Positions 25,837 through 35,069 of a stretch of 64,000 bases of DNA are shown piece after piece. The stretch comes from Streptomyces sp. NBC_00154 (lineage in GTDB: Bacteria; Actinomycetota; Actinomycetes; Streptomycetales; Streptomycetaceae). The stretch is from the NCBI RefSeq assembly GCF_026342835.1, contig NZ_JAPEMI010000001.1:1184501-1248500 (forward strand). Direction: 5' to 3'. The position numbers and the translations under genes are program-made. The notes beneath the pieces were generated by a model, which saw only the letters and a list, made by a program, of their open reading frames with translations, was not told the origin of the DNA and searched no databases. How positions within the stretch are numbered: position 1 is the first letter of the stretch; each line of letters starts with the position of its first letter.

Positions 25837-26871
25837 ATGACCGATCTGCACCCCTTCATCGCGGGGCTGCCCAAGGCCGAACTGCATGTCCACCATGTCG
25901 GATCCGCCTCGCCCCGCATCGTCGCCGAACTGGCCGCCCACCACCCGGACTCCAAGGTCCCCACAGACCCCGAGGCGCTGGCCGACTACTTCTCCTTCAC
26001 CGACTTCGCTCACTTCATCGATGTCTATCTCTCCGTCGTGGACCTGATCCGCACCCCGGAGGACGTCCGGCTGCTGACCTTCGAGGTCGCCCGTGACATG
26101 GCCCGCCAGAACATCCGGTACGCGGAGCTGACCGTCACCCCGTTCAGCTCGACCCGGCGGGGGATCCCGGAGCAGGGCTTCATGGAGGCCATCGAGGACG
26201 CCCGCAAGGCCGCCGAGGCCGAGCTCGGGGTCGTACTGCGCTGGACGTTCGACATCCCCGGCGAGGCCGGACTGGAAGCCGCCGAGGAGACCACCCGGCT
26301 CGCGGTCGGACTGCGGCCCGAGGGGCTCGTCGCGTTCGGGCTCGGCGGTCCGGAGATCGGCGTGCCCCGCCCGCAATTCAAGCCCTACTTCGACCGGGCG
26401 ATCGCCGAGGGCCTGCACTCCGTCCCGCACGCCGGGGAGACCACGGGCCCGCAGACCATCTGGGACGCCCTCACCGAGCTGCGCGCCGAGCGCATCGGCC
26501 ACGGCACCAGCGCCACCCGGGACCCGAGGCTCCTGGACCACCTCGCCGAGCACCGGATTCCGCTGGAGGTCTGCCCGACCTCGAACATCGCGACCCGCGC
26601 CGTCACCGACCTCGACCGGCACCCGGTCAAGGAGATGGTGGACGCCGGCGTTCTGGTCACCATCAACAGCGACGACCCGCCGATGTTCGGCACAGACCTC
26701 AACAACGAGTACGGGGTGGCGGCCCGTCTCCTCGGCCTGGACGAGCGGGGTCTCGCCGCACTCGCGAAGAACGCGGTGGAGGCCTCGTACCTCGACCCGG
26801 CCGGCAAGCGGACGCTGGCCGCCGAGATCGACACGTACACGACGAGCTGGCTGGAGCGCACCGGCCGGTGA
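25837..26871 (+). CDS. Adenosine-deaminase-family enzyme, probably 6-aminodeoxyfutalosine deaminase
   Basis: Zinc-dependent deaminase of COG1816. ATG at 25837 (MTDLHPFIAGLPK) has GGAGG six bases upstream. The metal ligands are visible in AELHVHHVGSA (HxH), in VPHAGETTG (His and catalytic Glu) and in INSDDPPMF (Asp pair). The motif HVHHVGSA replaces the usual HLHLEG of adenosine deaminases. As I recall, a Streptomyces avermitilis COG1816 enzyme of this type was shown to deaminate 6-aminodeoxyfutalosine in the futalosine route to menaquinone, and Streptomyces use that route. I therefore favour this over adenosine; the assignment is inference. At 344 residues it matches the family. The diesterase gene follows directly and may be coupled. 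Confidence 0.75.
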   Translation: MTDLHPFIAGLPKAELHVHHVGSASPRIVAELAAHHPDSKVPTDPEALADYFSFTDFAHFIDVYLSVVDLIRTPEDVRLLTFEVARDMARQNIRYAELTVTPFSSTRRGIPEQGFMEAIEDARKAAEAELGVVLRWTFDIPGEAGLEAAEETTRLAVGLRPEGLVAFGLGGPEIGVPRPQFKPYFDRAIAEGLHSVPHAGETTGPQTIWDALTELRAERIGHGTSATRDPRLLDHLAEHRIPLEVCPTSNIATRAVTDLDRHPVKEMVDAGVLVTINSDDPPMFGTDLNNEYGVAARLLGLDERGLAALAKNAVEASYLDPAGKRTLAAEIDTYTTSWLERTGR

Positions 26872-26894
26872 CCGGAGGCGGTGACAATGGCCCC

Positions 26895-27599
26895 ATGGCC
26901 ACCTCTGTCACCGCCGTGGCTCACCGCGGCGATCCGTACCGTGTCCGCGAGAACACCCTCCCGTCGATCCGCTCCGCGATCGAACGGGGGGCGGACGCGG
27001 TCGAGATCGATGTCCGGGTCACCCGCGACGGGGTGCCCGTCCTGCTGCACGACTCCACGCTGGAACGGCTGTGGGGCCACGATCGCAGGCTGGACGGGCT
27101 CACCCATCAGGAGCTCACCGAAGTGACCGGGGGCGGTGTGCCCACGCTGCGCGAGGCGCTGCTCGCCGCCGGAACGCATCGCCTCATGGTCGACCTGCCC
27201 GGCTCCACCGACGATTCGGTACGCAGGACAGTCGGTGTGGTCCGCGAGTGCGGGGCCGGGGAGCGTACGTACTACTGCGCGGGCCCCGAGGCCATGCTCC
27301 GGGTGCGCGCAGCCGATCCGTCCGCCGAGATCGCCCTGACCTGGACGTCGCTCGCCCCGCCCCGTGCCGGTCTGCTGGAGGCGGTGAAGCCGCGCTGGCT
27401 GAACTACCGGTTCGGTCTGGTGAGCCAGGAGTTGACGGACCGTGTCCACCGGGACGGGCTGCTGGTCTCGGCCTGGACAGCCGATACCAGGCGCACCATG
27501 CGCCGCCTGATCGCGCACGGCGTCGACTCGATCACCACCAACCGGGTCGACGCCCTGCACGGCCTGCTCGCCAACTCGACTGTCACTGAGCTCCCTTGA
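26895..27599 (+). CDS. Glycerophosphodiester phosphodiesterase
   Basis: Hydrolyses glycerophosphodiesters to an alcohol and glycerol-3-phosphate. The 234-residue protein begins with the catalytic segment AVAHRGDPYRVRENTLPS; the DVRVTRDGVPVLLHD block supplies the Glu/Asp metal ligands and second catalytic histidine. The C-terminal DSITTNRVDAL is typical. No signal peptide is seen, so it is cytosolic. ATG at 26895 is chosen because the domain begins seven residues later; GTG at 26868, which overlaps the preceding stop as GTGA, is an equally possible, translationally coupled start. Confidence 0.9.
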   Translation: MATSVTAVAHRGDPYRVRENTLPSIRSAIERGADAVEIDVRVTRDGVPVLLHDSTLERLWGHDRRLDGLTHQELTEVTGGGVPTLREALLAAGTHRLMVDLPGSTDDSVRRTVGVVRECGAGERTYYCAGPEAMLRVRAADPSAEIALTWTSLAPPRAGLLEAVKPRWLNYRFGLVSQELTDRVHRDGLLVSAWTADTRRTMRRLIAHGVDSITTNRVDALHGLLANSTVTELP

Positions 27600-27665
27600 T
27601 CGATCCGGCATGATGGACGGTGCCTCATCGATCGCGATGTCGCCCCCGGCGCCGGAGGAGCAGAT

Positions 27666-28481
27666 GTGACTGATGTGACCGATCCGCGGAGCAACCCTCT
27701 TTCCCCCCGTGTCCGTTCCGACATCGCGCACAACGCCCGGGTCTGGAACCACTGGCTGGGCGGCAAGGACAACTACCCCGTCGACCGTGCGGTCGGCGAT
27801 CAGGTCACCGGCATGTACCCGAGCATCGGCGAAGTGGCCCGCGCCGACCGGGCCTTCCTGGGGCGGGCGGTGCGCCATCTGGCCGGCGACGCGGGAATCG
27901 GCCAGTTCCTGGACATCGGCACCGGCCTGCCGACGGCGGACAACACCCATGAGATCGCGCAGCACACCGCGCCGGACGCGCGCATCGTGTACGTCGACAA
28001 CGACCCGATCGTGCTGGCGCACGCCCGCGCGCTGCTCACCAGCTCGCCGGAGGGTGCGACCACCTACATCGACGCGGACGCCCGTCACCCGGAACGGATC
28101 CTGCAGGCGGTCGAACCGACCCTGGACCTGAAGAAGCCGGTCGCGGTGATGATGCTCGGCATCCTGAACTTCGTTCTCGACACGGACGAGGCGCGGGGCA
28201 TCGTACGGAAGCTGATGGCCGCGATGCCGTCCGGCAGCTATCTGGTGCTCACCCACCCCACGCTCGAGCTGGGCGGCGAGGGCAACGAAGCGGCGATGCG
28301 GTTCTGGAACGAGAACGCCACACCCCCGATCACCGCCCGCAGTCGCACCGAGTTCGCCTCGTTCCTGGAGGGCCTGGAGCTCATCGGTCCCGGCATCGTG
28401 TCGTGCGCCCGCTGGCGCACCGGCCCGGCCGCAGTGGGGGCCGAGGTCGCCCAGTTCGGCGCAGTGGCCCGGAAGCCGTAG
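27666..28481 (+). CDS. DUF574 / Methyltransf_19 SAM-dependent methyltransferase
   Basis: Predicted cytosolic SAM-dependent methyltransferase of a family greatly expanded in Streptomyces, whose members have mostly unknown substrates. The 271-residue product has the family signatures ARVWNHWLGGKDNYPVDR at the N-terminus and the SAM-binding LDIGTGLPTADNTHE, and YVDNDPIVLAHARALL binds the ribose. GTG at 27666 has GGAGGAG seven bases upstream. It overlaps the start of the sensor kinase gene by one base (TAGTG), suggesting co-expression with the two-component system. Confidence 0.9.
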   Translation: MTDVTDPRSNPLSPRVRSDIAHNARVWNHWLGGKDNYPVDRAVGDQVTGMYPSIGEVARADRAFLGRAVRHLAGDAGIGQFLDIGTGLPTADNTHEIAQHTAPDARIVYVDNDPIVLAHARALLTSSPEGATTYIDADARHPERILQAVEPTLDLKKPVAVMMLGILNFVLDTDEARGIVRKLMAAMPSGSYLVLTHPTLELGGEGNEAAMRFWNENATPPITARSRTEFASFLEGLELIGPGIVSCARWRTGPAAVGAEVAQFGAVARKP

Positions 28482-29677
28482 TGGGCATACAGAGGGTGTG
28501 GGCGCGCGCACGCGCACTCAGGGGGGCCGGTCCCCGGGCGACGGACATCGGAGTCGCTCTGCTGGTGCAGGGCGCGGTTTCGGTGCCGTGGATCCTTCCC
28601 CGGGACCCGCGTCTGGAACCGGCGACCCTGGCGGCGTATCTGCTGACCACCCTCACGGTGCTGCCGCTCGTGTGGCGCCGTCGGGCGCCCGGCCGCGTGC
28701 TCCTTGCCGTCATGGCAGCGCAGGCGCTGTACGGACTCGCCGTCGACGGCCCGGGGCAGACCCTTCCGTACACCGGTCTCGTCGCCCTGTACACGGTGGC
28801 CGCGCTCTCGCCGTCGCCCACCCGTCAGCTCCTCGGCGCGCTGACCCTCGCGGTCGTCTTCCCGTCGGCGGCACTGAACACGGGCGAGGCCCGTGAGCTG
28901 GTGTTCTCGTTGATGGTCTTCACCGCGGCGTACTCCTTCGGCCGATTCACGCATACCCGGCAGGCGTACACCCGCGCGGTGGAGGACCGGGCCCGGCAGC
29001 TGGAACGGACGCGCCTGATCGAGGCCGAGCAGGCGGCGGCCCGCGAACGGGCCCGGATCGCACGGGAGATGCACGACGTCCTCTCCCACGCGGTGAGCCT
29101 CATGATCGTGCAGGCGGAGGCCGGTCCGGTGGCGGTGCGTACGGCGCCGGAGCGGGCCGAGGCGGCGTTCGACGCGATCTCGGAGGCGGGGCGGGACGCC
29201 ATGGCACAACTGCGCCGGATGCTAGGCGTGCTGCGCGACAACGAGACCGGCCGGGCTGCTCCGCGCGAACCGCAGCCCGGCCTGGCGGAGCTGCCGGGGC
29301 TGGTCGAGCGGGTGCGCCGCAGCGGACTGGGGATCACGTACGCGGCCACCGGGTCGGCCCGGACGCTGCCGCTGGACACCGGGGCGGCCGTGTACCGCAT
29401 CGTGCAGGAGGCACTGACGAACGTCGTCAGACATGCGGCCGCGCACACCGTCTCCGTACGACTCGCCTACGGCCCGGACGAGTTGACGCTGACAGTGACC
29501 GACGACGGGCGCGGTCCGGGAAGCGGGCATCGCAGCGGGCACGGACTGGCCGGTATCCGTGAACGCGCCACCGCCCACGGCGGAACCGCCCGAACCGGCC
29601 CGGGCCCTGGCGGCCGCGGGTTTCAGGTCCGCGTCACCATCCCTCATGTCATATCGACGGTGGAGGTGGGGAGTTGA
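28481..29677 (+). CDS. NarL/DesK-type sensor histidine kinase
   Basis: Membrane sensor kinase partner of the response regulator that follows. GTG at 28481 (VGIQRVWARARALRG) overlaps the methyltransferase stop. The 398-residue protein has about five membrane helices in residues 20-160, then a HisKA_3 domain with the phospho-acceptor histidine near residue 197 in REMHDVLSHAVSLMIVQ. The HATPase_c domain has EALTNVVRHAAAH (N box) and DDGRGPGSGHRSGHGL (G boxes). There is no extracellular loop of size, so the signal may be membrane-derived. It overlaps the regulator gene by four bases. Confidence 0.92.
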   Translation: MGIQRVWARARALRGAGPRATDIGVALLVQGAVSVPWILPRDPRLEPATLAAYLLTTLTVLPLVWRRRAPGRVLLAVMAAQALYGLAVDGPGQTLPYTGLVALYTVAALSPSPTRQLLGALTLAVVFPSAALNTGEARELVFSLMVFTAAYSFGRFTHTRQAYTRAVEDRARQLERTRLIEAEQAAARERARIAREMHDVLSHAVSLMIVQAEAGPVAVRTAPERAEAAFDAISEAGRDAMAQLRRMLGVLRDNETGRAAPREPQPGLAELPGLVERVRRSGLGITYAATGSARTLPLDTGAAVYRIVQEALTNVVRHAAAHTVSVRLAYGPDELTLTVTDDGRGPGSGHRSGHGLAGIRERATAHGGTARTGPGPGGRGFQVRVTIPHVISTVEVGS

Positions 29678-30402
29678 CGATCCGCGTAGTGGTGGCCGAC
29701 GACCAGGAACTGGTCCGCAGCGGCTTCGCGATGATTCTGGACGCGCAGCCGGACATCGAGGTCGTGGCCGAGGCGGGTGACGGGGCAACGGCGGTCGACG
29801 CGGTGCGCCGGCTGGATCCCGAAGTGGTGCTGCTGGACATTCGCATGCCCGTGATGGACGGCATCGAGGCATGCCGGGCGATCAGCGCACAGACGTCCTG
29901 CCGGACGGTCATGCTTACCACGTTCGACTCCGACGAGTACGTCTACGAGGCACTGCACGCCGGCGCGAGCGGCTTTCTGCTCAAGGACGTCCGCCGCGAC
30001 GATCTGGTGCATGCGGTACGGGTGGTGGCGGCCGGCGACTCGCTGCTCGCACCGTCCGTGGCCCGCCGCCTGATCGCCGAGTACACCGCACGCCCGGTCG
30101 CCTCGGTCGCCGTGTCGTCCGCACGGCTCGACATCCTGACCGCCCGCGAGCGCGAGACTCTGCTGCATCTGGCGCGCGGCCTGTCGAACGCGGAGATCGC
30201 AGCAGCGCTGGTCGTCAGCGAGCACACGGTGAAGACGCATGTCGGCCATGTGCTGTCCAAGCTGGGCCTGCGCGACCGCATCCAGGCAGTCATCTGCGCC
30301 TACGAGGCGGGGCTCGTCGCTCCCTCGCCCGGGGGAGAGCCCGCGCTCCTCTCCCCCGCGCAGGCGAGAGAAACACCCGACGAGGACCGCTCGCTCCGGT
30401 GA
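29674..30402 (+). CDS. NarL/LuxR-family response regulator
   Basis: Transcription factor activated by phosphorylation from the adjacent kinase. TTG at 29674 overlaps the kinase stop (TTGA) with GGAGGTGGGGAG upstream, a translationally coupled start. The 242-residue protein has a receiver domain (VVADDQELVRSG, phospho-aspartate in VLLDIRMPVMDG, T/S in MLTTFDSDEY, K in LLKDVRRDD). The C-terminal LuxR helix-turn-helix is LTARERETLLHLARGLSN and SEHTVKTHVGHVLSKLGL. Targets are unknown; the serine hydrolase gene 98 bases downstream could be one. Confidence 0.95.
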   Translation: MTIRVVVADDQELVRSGFAMILDAQPDIEVVAEAGDGATAVDAVRRLDPEVVLLDIRMPVMDGIEACRAISAQTSCRTVMLTTFDSDEYVYEALHAGASGFLLKDVRRDDLVHAVRVVAAGDSLLAPSVARRLIAEYTARPVASVAVSSARLDILTARERETLLHLARGLSNAEIAAALVVSEHTVKTHVGHVLSKLGLRDRIQAVICAYEAGLVAPSPGGEPALLSPAQARETPDEDRSLR

Positions 30403-30500
30403 TCCGCCGGCGCCGCGTGATCAACAAGATGGAGTCCATCGGAAAGCGACGGCCGGAATCCGACCGGCTGTCACGGATTCCACGCCCCGGAGGCACCACG

Positions 30501-31685
30501 ATGAACGTCCGCGCCCGTACCGTCCTCGCCGCCGCCCTGGTCCTCGGTATCGCTGCCGGTCCAGCGGCCCCGGCTCTCGCCGCCGCCCGCACGGCTGCGG
30601 CCGCCCCGATGTACGACGTCCCGGACGCCGAGACGCTGAAAGCAGTCATGTCGGGGCTGCCGAGCAAGGACGCAACGGCCGCTCTGGTACGGATCGGGGG
30701 CACCGACGGCAGCTGGCGAGGCAGTTCCGGCGTCCACGACCTCAGGTCGAACCGCCCGGCCGATCCGGATGCCCGGTTCCGGGCGGGCTCGGTGACCAAG
30801 GTCTTCACCGCGGCCACGGTCCTACAGCTCGCCGCCGAGAAGAAGGTCGATCTGGACCGGCCGGTCCGCGCCTATCTGCCCGGGCTGATCCCGGCGGCGT
30901 ACGCGAAGGTGACGGTGCGCCACCTGCTGAACCACACCAGCGGCCTGCCCGCACCCGACTTCCCCGGCACGACCGTGGAGGAGTGGTACGAGAACCGCTT
31001 CCGGATCCACACGCCGCGCGGCATGGTCACCTCGGCGACGGCGAAACCGGCCGAGTTCCCGGCCGGGACGCGACAGCATTACCTCAACATCAATTACACC
31101 GTGGCCGGACTGCTGGTCGAGCAGGTGACGGGCCGCACCTACGAGAGCGAGGTCGGCCGCCGCATCCTGCGCCCACTGGGGCTGCACGGCACGTCGTTCC
31201 CCGGAAGTGACCCGCGCATCCACGGACCGCACAACCACGGCTACCAGACCATGACGTCGGCGGACGGCTCCATCGGGCTGCGCGACGTCAGCGTCTGGGG
31301 CGCGACCGACGGCTGGGCGGCGGGCGACATCATCTCGACCACCGCCGACCTGGAGCGCTTCGTCACCGCCCTGTTCCGCGGTCGGGTGGTGCGCGGCCCG
31401 TGGCTGGAGGAGATGTTCACACTGCCCAGCCCTTCGGTGCGCGACTACCTGACGGGCCAGCCCGCCGCCTACAGCGCGGGACTGACCTCGTGGGAACTGG
31501 GCGGCCACCAGGTCTGGGGCAAGACCGGTGGCCGCTGGGGCTACAACGCGGGGATCGGGGCCTCACGGGATCTCTCCCGCACCATGGTCTACAGCGTCAA
31601 TTCCACGGACGCGAAGGGTGCGGACACGAACGATGTGGTGATGGGGCTGGTCGTCGCCGCGTTCGGCCGTCCGTCGGAGAGCTGA
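30501..31685 (+). CDS. Secreted serine hydrolase, class C beta-lactamase / D-Ala-D-Ala carboxypeptidase family
   Basis: Exported penicillin-binding-type hydrolase, possibly a DD-peptidase or esterase. ATG at 30501 (MNVRARTVLAAAL) has GGAGG seven bases upstream and starts a Sec signal peptide of about 29 residues ending PALAAA. The active-site SxxK is SVTK near residue 97, the tyrosine motif is in QHYLNINYTVAG, and the third motif is KTG in WGKTGGRWGY. At 394 residues it matches the family. It abuts the convergent membrane-protein gene with only one base between, and no terminator is seen there. Confidence 0.9.
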   Translation: MNVRARTVLAAALVLGIAAGPAAPALAAARTAAAAPMYDVPDAETLKAVMSGLPSKDATAALVRIGGTDGSWRGSSGVHDLRSNRPADPDARFRAGSVTKVFTAATVLQLAAEKKVDLDRPVRAYLPGLIPAAYAKVTVRHLLNHTSGLPAPDFPGTTVEEWYENRFRIHTPRGMVTSATAKPAEFPAGTRQHYLNINYTVAGLLVEQVTGRTYESEVGRRILRPLGLHGTSFPGSDPRIHGPHNHGYQTMTSADGSIGLRDVSVWGATDGWAAGDIISTTADLERFVTALFRGRVVRGPWLEEMFTLPSPSVRDYLTGQPAAYSAGLTSWELGGHQVWGKTGGRWGYNAGIGASRDLSRTMVYSVNSTDAKGADTNDVVMGLVVAAFGRPSES

Positions 31686-31686
31686 A

Positions 31687-32232
31687 TCAGCCGGCCGATG
31701 CAAGTTCCGGGGCCCCCGCCGGCTCCGGCACCTGCGGCAGGGTCTCCAGCCGCTTGATCATCCGGCGGACGACGAGCAGCGGGATCACCCCGATGACACC
31801 GAACGACATGTCGATGACCGACCACCAGAAGGGGATCCCCCGGACCGGTCCGCAGATCAGCGCGAGCGGGATGATCCCGGCGCACGCGATCATGCCGAAC
31901 TCGATGACCCAGATGTTGCGGACCGGGTCGCGGTACGGACCGTAGAAGGCGACGGCGATGACGAGATGCGCGAAGGCCAGCCAGTCGGTGCCGTACAGCA
32001 CGAAGGGGTACTTCGCGTCGGCCTCGTCCAGACCGGTCCGGACCCGGGTGATCCACTCCATCAGAGCCGGGAAGTGCTCGGGAACGGGCGAGGCCGAGGA
32101 CTTCAGCAGGTCCTCGGTCCAGTGGAGTTCATGGACGAGCGGGAAGGCAGTGAGCCCGCTCAGCACCAGGCAGACAATAAAGACGACCAACCACACGCGT
32201 ATGCGCCTCAGCAGGGCTCTTCGCTCGCTCAT
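31687..32232 (-). CDS. Conserved membrane protein, function unknown
   Basis: The 181-residue protein has four predicted membrane helices: VWLVVFIVCLVLSGLTAFPL, WLAFAHLVIAVAFYG, FGMIACAGIIPLALICG, and VIDMSFGVIGVIPLLVV. A short conserved-looking stretch, YRDPVRNIWVIEFGM, lies between the second and third. I do not recognise a catalytic motif. ATG at 32232 lacks a strong ribosome binding site. It follows the orphan PotD gene's 3' side with 54 bases and points the same way, but a functional link is not evident. Confidence 0.7.
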   Translation of the reverse strand: MSERRALLRRIRVWLVVFIVCLVLSGLTAFPLVHELHWTEDLLKSSASPVPEHFPALMEWITRVRTGLDEADAKYPFVLYGTDWLAFAHLVIAVAFYGPYRDPVRNIWVIEFGMIACAGIIPLALICGPVRGIPFWWSVIDMSFGVIGVIPLLVVRRMIKRLETLPQVPEPAGAPELASAG

Positions 32233-32286
32233 GCCCGCAGCGTAAGCCCGGGTTTACGCGCCCTTTACGCCGCCCCGGCACCTCGC

Positions 32287-33450
32287 TCAGAGACCGACGA
32301 TGGAGTTCCATTTCTTCGCGAACTCGGTGCGTTCCTCGGACGTGATGTCGCGGGCGATCGCCAGCCGTGCGCGCATCGCGTCGTCGGGGAAGATCAGTGG
32401 ATCCTCGGCGAGGGCGGCGGTCTCCTCGTCCTTGGCCGAGGCCAGCACCTCGCGGGCGGCCGGGACGGGACAGACGTAGTTGACCCAGGTGGCGAGTTCC
32501 GCGGCGACCTCGGGCTCGTAGTAGTAGTCGATCAGTTTCTCGGCATTGTGCTTGTGACGGGCGAGGTTGGGGATCATGAGCGATTCCGCCCAGAGCTCGG
32601 CCCCCTCCTCGGGCACCACGAACTCGATCTCCGGGTTGTCCGCCTGGAGTTGGATGACATCGCCCGAGTAGGCCTGGCAGGCGAGCACATCGCCGGTGGA
32701 CAGATCCTTGATGTAGTCGTTGCCGGTGAAGCGGCGGATGTGCTTCTTCCTCACCAGCTTCTCCACCTGGTCGCACGTCGTGTAGAAGTCGTCCCGCGTC
32801 CAGCGGGTGATGTCGACGCCGTTGCCCTGCATCAGCAGGGCGAACGACTCGTCGAGCCCGGACAGCAGCGTCACCTTGCCACGCAGGTCGTCCGCCCAGA
32901 GATCGCTCGTGTGCTTGATCTCGCGGCCGAGCTTCTTGCGGTTGTACGCGATGCCGGTGATCCCGGACTGCCAGGGGACGCTGTGCATCCGCCCCCGGTC
33001 GAAAGCGGGCGAACGCAGCTGCGGGTCCAGGTACTTGGCGACGTTGGGCTGCTCGGTCCGGGCCATCTCCTGCACCCAGCCGAGCCGTACGAACCGGGCG
33101 GCCATCCAGTCGCTGATGACGATCAGGTCCCGGCCGGTCTGCTGGTGGTTCATCAGCGCCGGGCTGATCTTCCCGAAGAACTCGTCGTTGTCGTTGATCT
33201 CCTCGGTGTACCCGACGGAGATCCCGGTGCGCTCGGTGAACGTGTCGAGGGTGGGCCGCTTGGACTCGTCCTCGTCGTCGGTGTCGATGTACAGCGGCCA
33301 GTTGGCGAACCGCAGCGTGTGGTCGGTGGAGGAGAAGTCGCGTCCGGCGCGGTCACCGGGCTGCACATACGCGGCGGGCACTCCGCAGCCGGCCAGCGTG
33401 GCACCGGCCGCTCCCGCCCCGAAGGCGCGCAGCAGGGACCGGCGGGACAT
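32287..33450 (-). CDS. Orphan PotD-like polyamine-binding lipoprotein
   Basis: Second extracytoplasmic spermidine/putrescine-binding protein in the window, without permease or ATPase genes beside it. The precursor of 387 residues has a twin-arginine motif at its very start (MSRRSLLRAFGAG) and a lipobox LAGC at about residue 22. LRFANWPLYIDTDDED and DYYYEPEVAAELATWVNYVC align well with the PotD at 21319-22569. ATG at 33450 is chosen because it places the RR motif at the usual spot; GTG at 33474 is an alternative. It may supply a second specificity to the PotABC permease. A terminator separates it from the aldehyde dehydrogenase upstream. Confidence 0.9.
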   Translation of the reverse strand: MSRRSLLRAFGAGAAGATLAGCGVPAAYVQPGDRAGRDFSSTDHTLRFANWPLYIDTDDEDESKRPTLDTFTERTGISVGYTEEINDNDEFFGKISPALMNHQQTGRDLIVISDWMAARFVRLGWVQEMARTEQPNVAKYLDPQLRSPAFDRGRMHSVPWQSGITGIAYNRKKLGREIKHTSDLWADDLRGKVTLLSGLDESFALLMQGNGVDITRWTRDDFYTTCDQVEKLVRKKHIRRFTGNDYIKDLSTGDVLACQAYSGDVIQLQADNPEIEFVVPEEGAELWAESLMIPNLARHKHNAEKLIDYYYEPEVAAELATWVNYVCPVPAAREVLASAKDEETAALAEDPLIFPDDAMRARLAIARDITSEERTEFAKKWNSIVGL

Positions 33451-33584
33451 GGGGTGGTTCGGGATCGCTCGCACCTGCGCAGGATGCCGGTCGGCGGGTT
33501 CGGCGGACAATGGACCATTCGTCCAGCGGCATGCACTCCATCCGCACACCCTGTCGATGCCCCGTCAGAAGCGGGGCACGGAAA

Positions 33585-33610
33585 CGGCCCCGGGCCGGAG
33601 CCCGGGGCCG
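33585..33610 (-). terminator. Hairpin terminator after the third aldehyde dehydrogenase gene
   Basis: An 11-bp perfect stem (33585-33595 with 33600-33610, loop CGGA) starts 19 bases after the aldehyde dehydrogenase stop codon on the minus strand and ahead of the orphan potD. Confidence 0.75.
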
Positions 33611-33629
33611 CCACCGCATGCACGGAAGG

Positions 33630-35069
33630 TCAGTCGTCGAGAGACGTCATGACGTGCTTGATGCGCGTGTAGTCCTCGAAGCCGTACGCGGAGAGGTCCT
33701 TGCCGTAGCCGGACTTCTTGAATCCGCCGTGCGGCATCTCGGCGACGAGCGGGATGTGGGTGTTGATCCACACGCAGCCGAAGTCGAGGTTCTTGGACAT
33801 CCGCATCGCCCGGGAGTGGTCCTTGGTCCATACGGAGGAGGCGAGGGCGTACTCGACGCCGTTCGCGTACTCCACGGCCTGCGTCTCGTCGGTGAACGAC
33901 TGGACGGTGATGACCGGACCGAAGACCTCGTTCTGGATGATCTCGTCGTCCTGGCGCAGGCCGGAGACGACGGTCGGGGCGTAGAAGTAGCCCTTGTCGC
34001 CGACCCGGTGGCCGCCCGCCTCGACCTTCGCGTGGGCGGGGAGCCGCTCGATGAAGCCGCTGACCTGCTTCAGCTGGTTGGCGTTGTTCAGCGGGCCGTA
34101 CAGCACGTCCTCGTCGTCCGGCTGCCCCGTCTTCGTGTCGGCGGCGGCCTTGGCGAGCGCGGTGACGAACTCGTCGTGGATCGACTCGTGGACGAGGACG
34201 CGGGTCGCGGCCGTACAGTCCTGGCCGGCGTTGAAGAAGCCCGCGACGGAGATGCCCTCGACGGCCTTGGCGATGTCGGAGTCCTCGAAGACGACGGCGG
34301 GCGCCTTGCCGCCGAGCTCCAGGTGGACGCGCTTGACGTCCTTGGCGGCGGACTCGGCGACCTGCATGCCGGCCCGTACCGAACCGGTGATGGAGGCCAT
34401 CGCCGGCGTCGGGTGCTCGACCATCGCGCGGCCGGTGTCCCGGTCGCCGCAGATGACGTTGAAGACGCCCTTGGGCAGGATCTGGCCGATGATCTCGGCG
34501 ATCAGCACGGTCGACGCCGGGGTGGTGTCGGACGGCTTGATGACGACGGTGTTGCCGGCGGCGAGCGCCGGGGCGAACTTCCAGACGGCCATCATCATCG
34601 GGTAGTTCCACGGCGCGACCTGTGCGCAGACGCCGACCGGCTCGCGGCGGATGATGGAGGTCAGGCCCTCCATGTACTCACCGGCCGAGCGGCCTTCGAG
34701 CATCCGCGCCGCACCCGCGAAGAAGCGGATCTGGTCCACCATCGGCGGGATCTCTTCGGTACGGGTGAGTTCGAGCGGCTTGCCGGTGTTCTCGGACTCG
34801 GCGGCGATCAGGTCCTCAGCGCGCTCCTCGAAGGCGTCCGCGATCTTCAGCAGGGCCTTCTGGCGCTCGGCGGGCGTAGCGTCGCGCCAGGCGGGGAAGG
34901 CGGCGGCCGCGGCGGCCATGGCGGCATCGACATCGGCCTGGCCGGAGAGCGGCGAGGTCGCGTAGACCTCTTCCGTCGCCGGGTTGACCACGTCGATGGT
35001 CCGCCCGTCCGCGGCGTCCCGGAACTCTCCGTTGATGTAGTTGCGCAGACGGCGCACCTCGGTGGTCAC
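33630..35069 (-). CDS. Aldehyde dehydrogenase, aminobutyraldehyde type
   Basis: NAD-dependent dehydrogenase, probably for 4-aminobutyraldehyde or a gamma-glutamyl derivative. The 479-residue protein has CAQVAPWNYPMMMAVWK, the base in LELGGKAP and the nucleophile in AGQDCTAATR, the same signature as the dehydrogenase at 22612-24126, of which it is a paralogue. GTG at 35069 (VTTEVRRLRNYINGE) has AGGAGGGG seven bases upstream. The gene is divergent from the AsnC-type regulator across 163 bases and is a likely target of it. Downstream hairpin at 33585-33610. Confidence 0.9.
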   Translation of the reverse strand: MTTEVRRLRNYINGEFRDAADGRTIDVVNPATEEVYATSPLSGQADVDAAMAAAAAAFPAWRDATPAERQKALLKIADAFEERAEDLIAAESENTGKPLELTRTEEIPPMVDQIRFFAGAARMLEGRSAGEYMEGLTSIIRREPVGVCAQVAPWNYPMMMAVWKFAPALAAGNTVVIKPSDTTPASTVLIAEIIGQILPKGVFNVICGDRDTGRAMVEHPTPAMASITGSVRAGMQVAESAAKDVKRVHLELGGKAPAVVFEDSDIAKAVEGISVAGFFNAGQDCTAATRVLVHESIHDEFVTALAKAAADTKTGQPDDEDVLYGPLNNANQLKQVSGFIERLPAHAKVEAGGHRVGDKGYFYAPTVVSGLRQDDEIIQNEVFGPVITVQSFTDETQAVEYANGVEYALASSVWTKDHSRAMRMSKNLDFGCVWINTHIPLVAEMPHGGFKKSGYGKDLSAYGFEDYTRIKHVMTSLDD

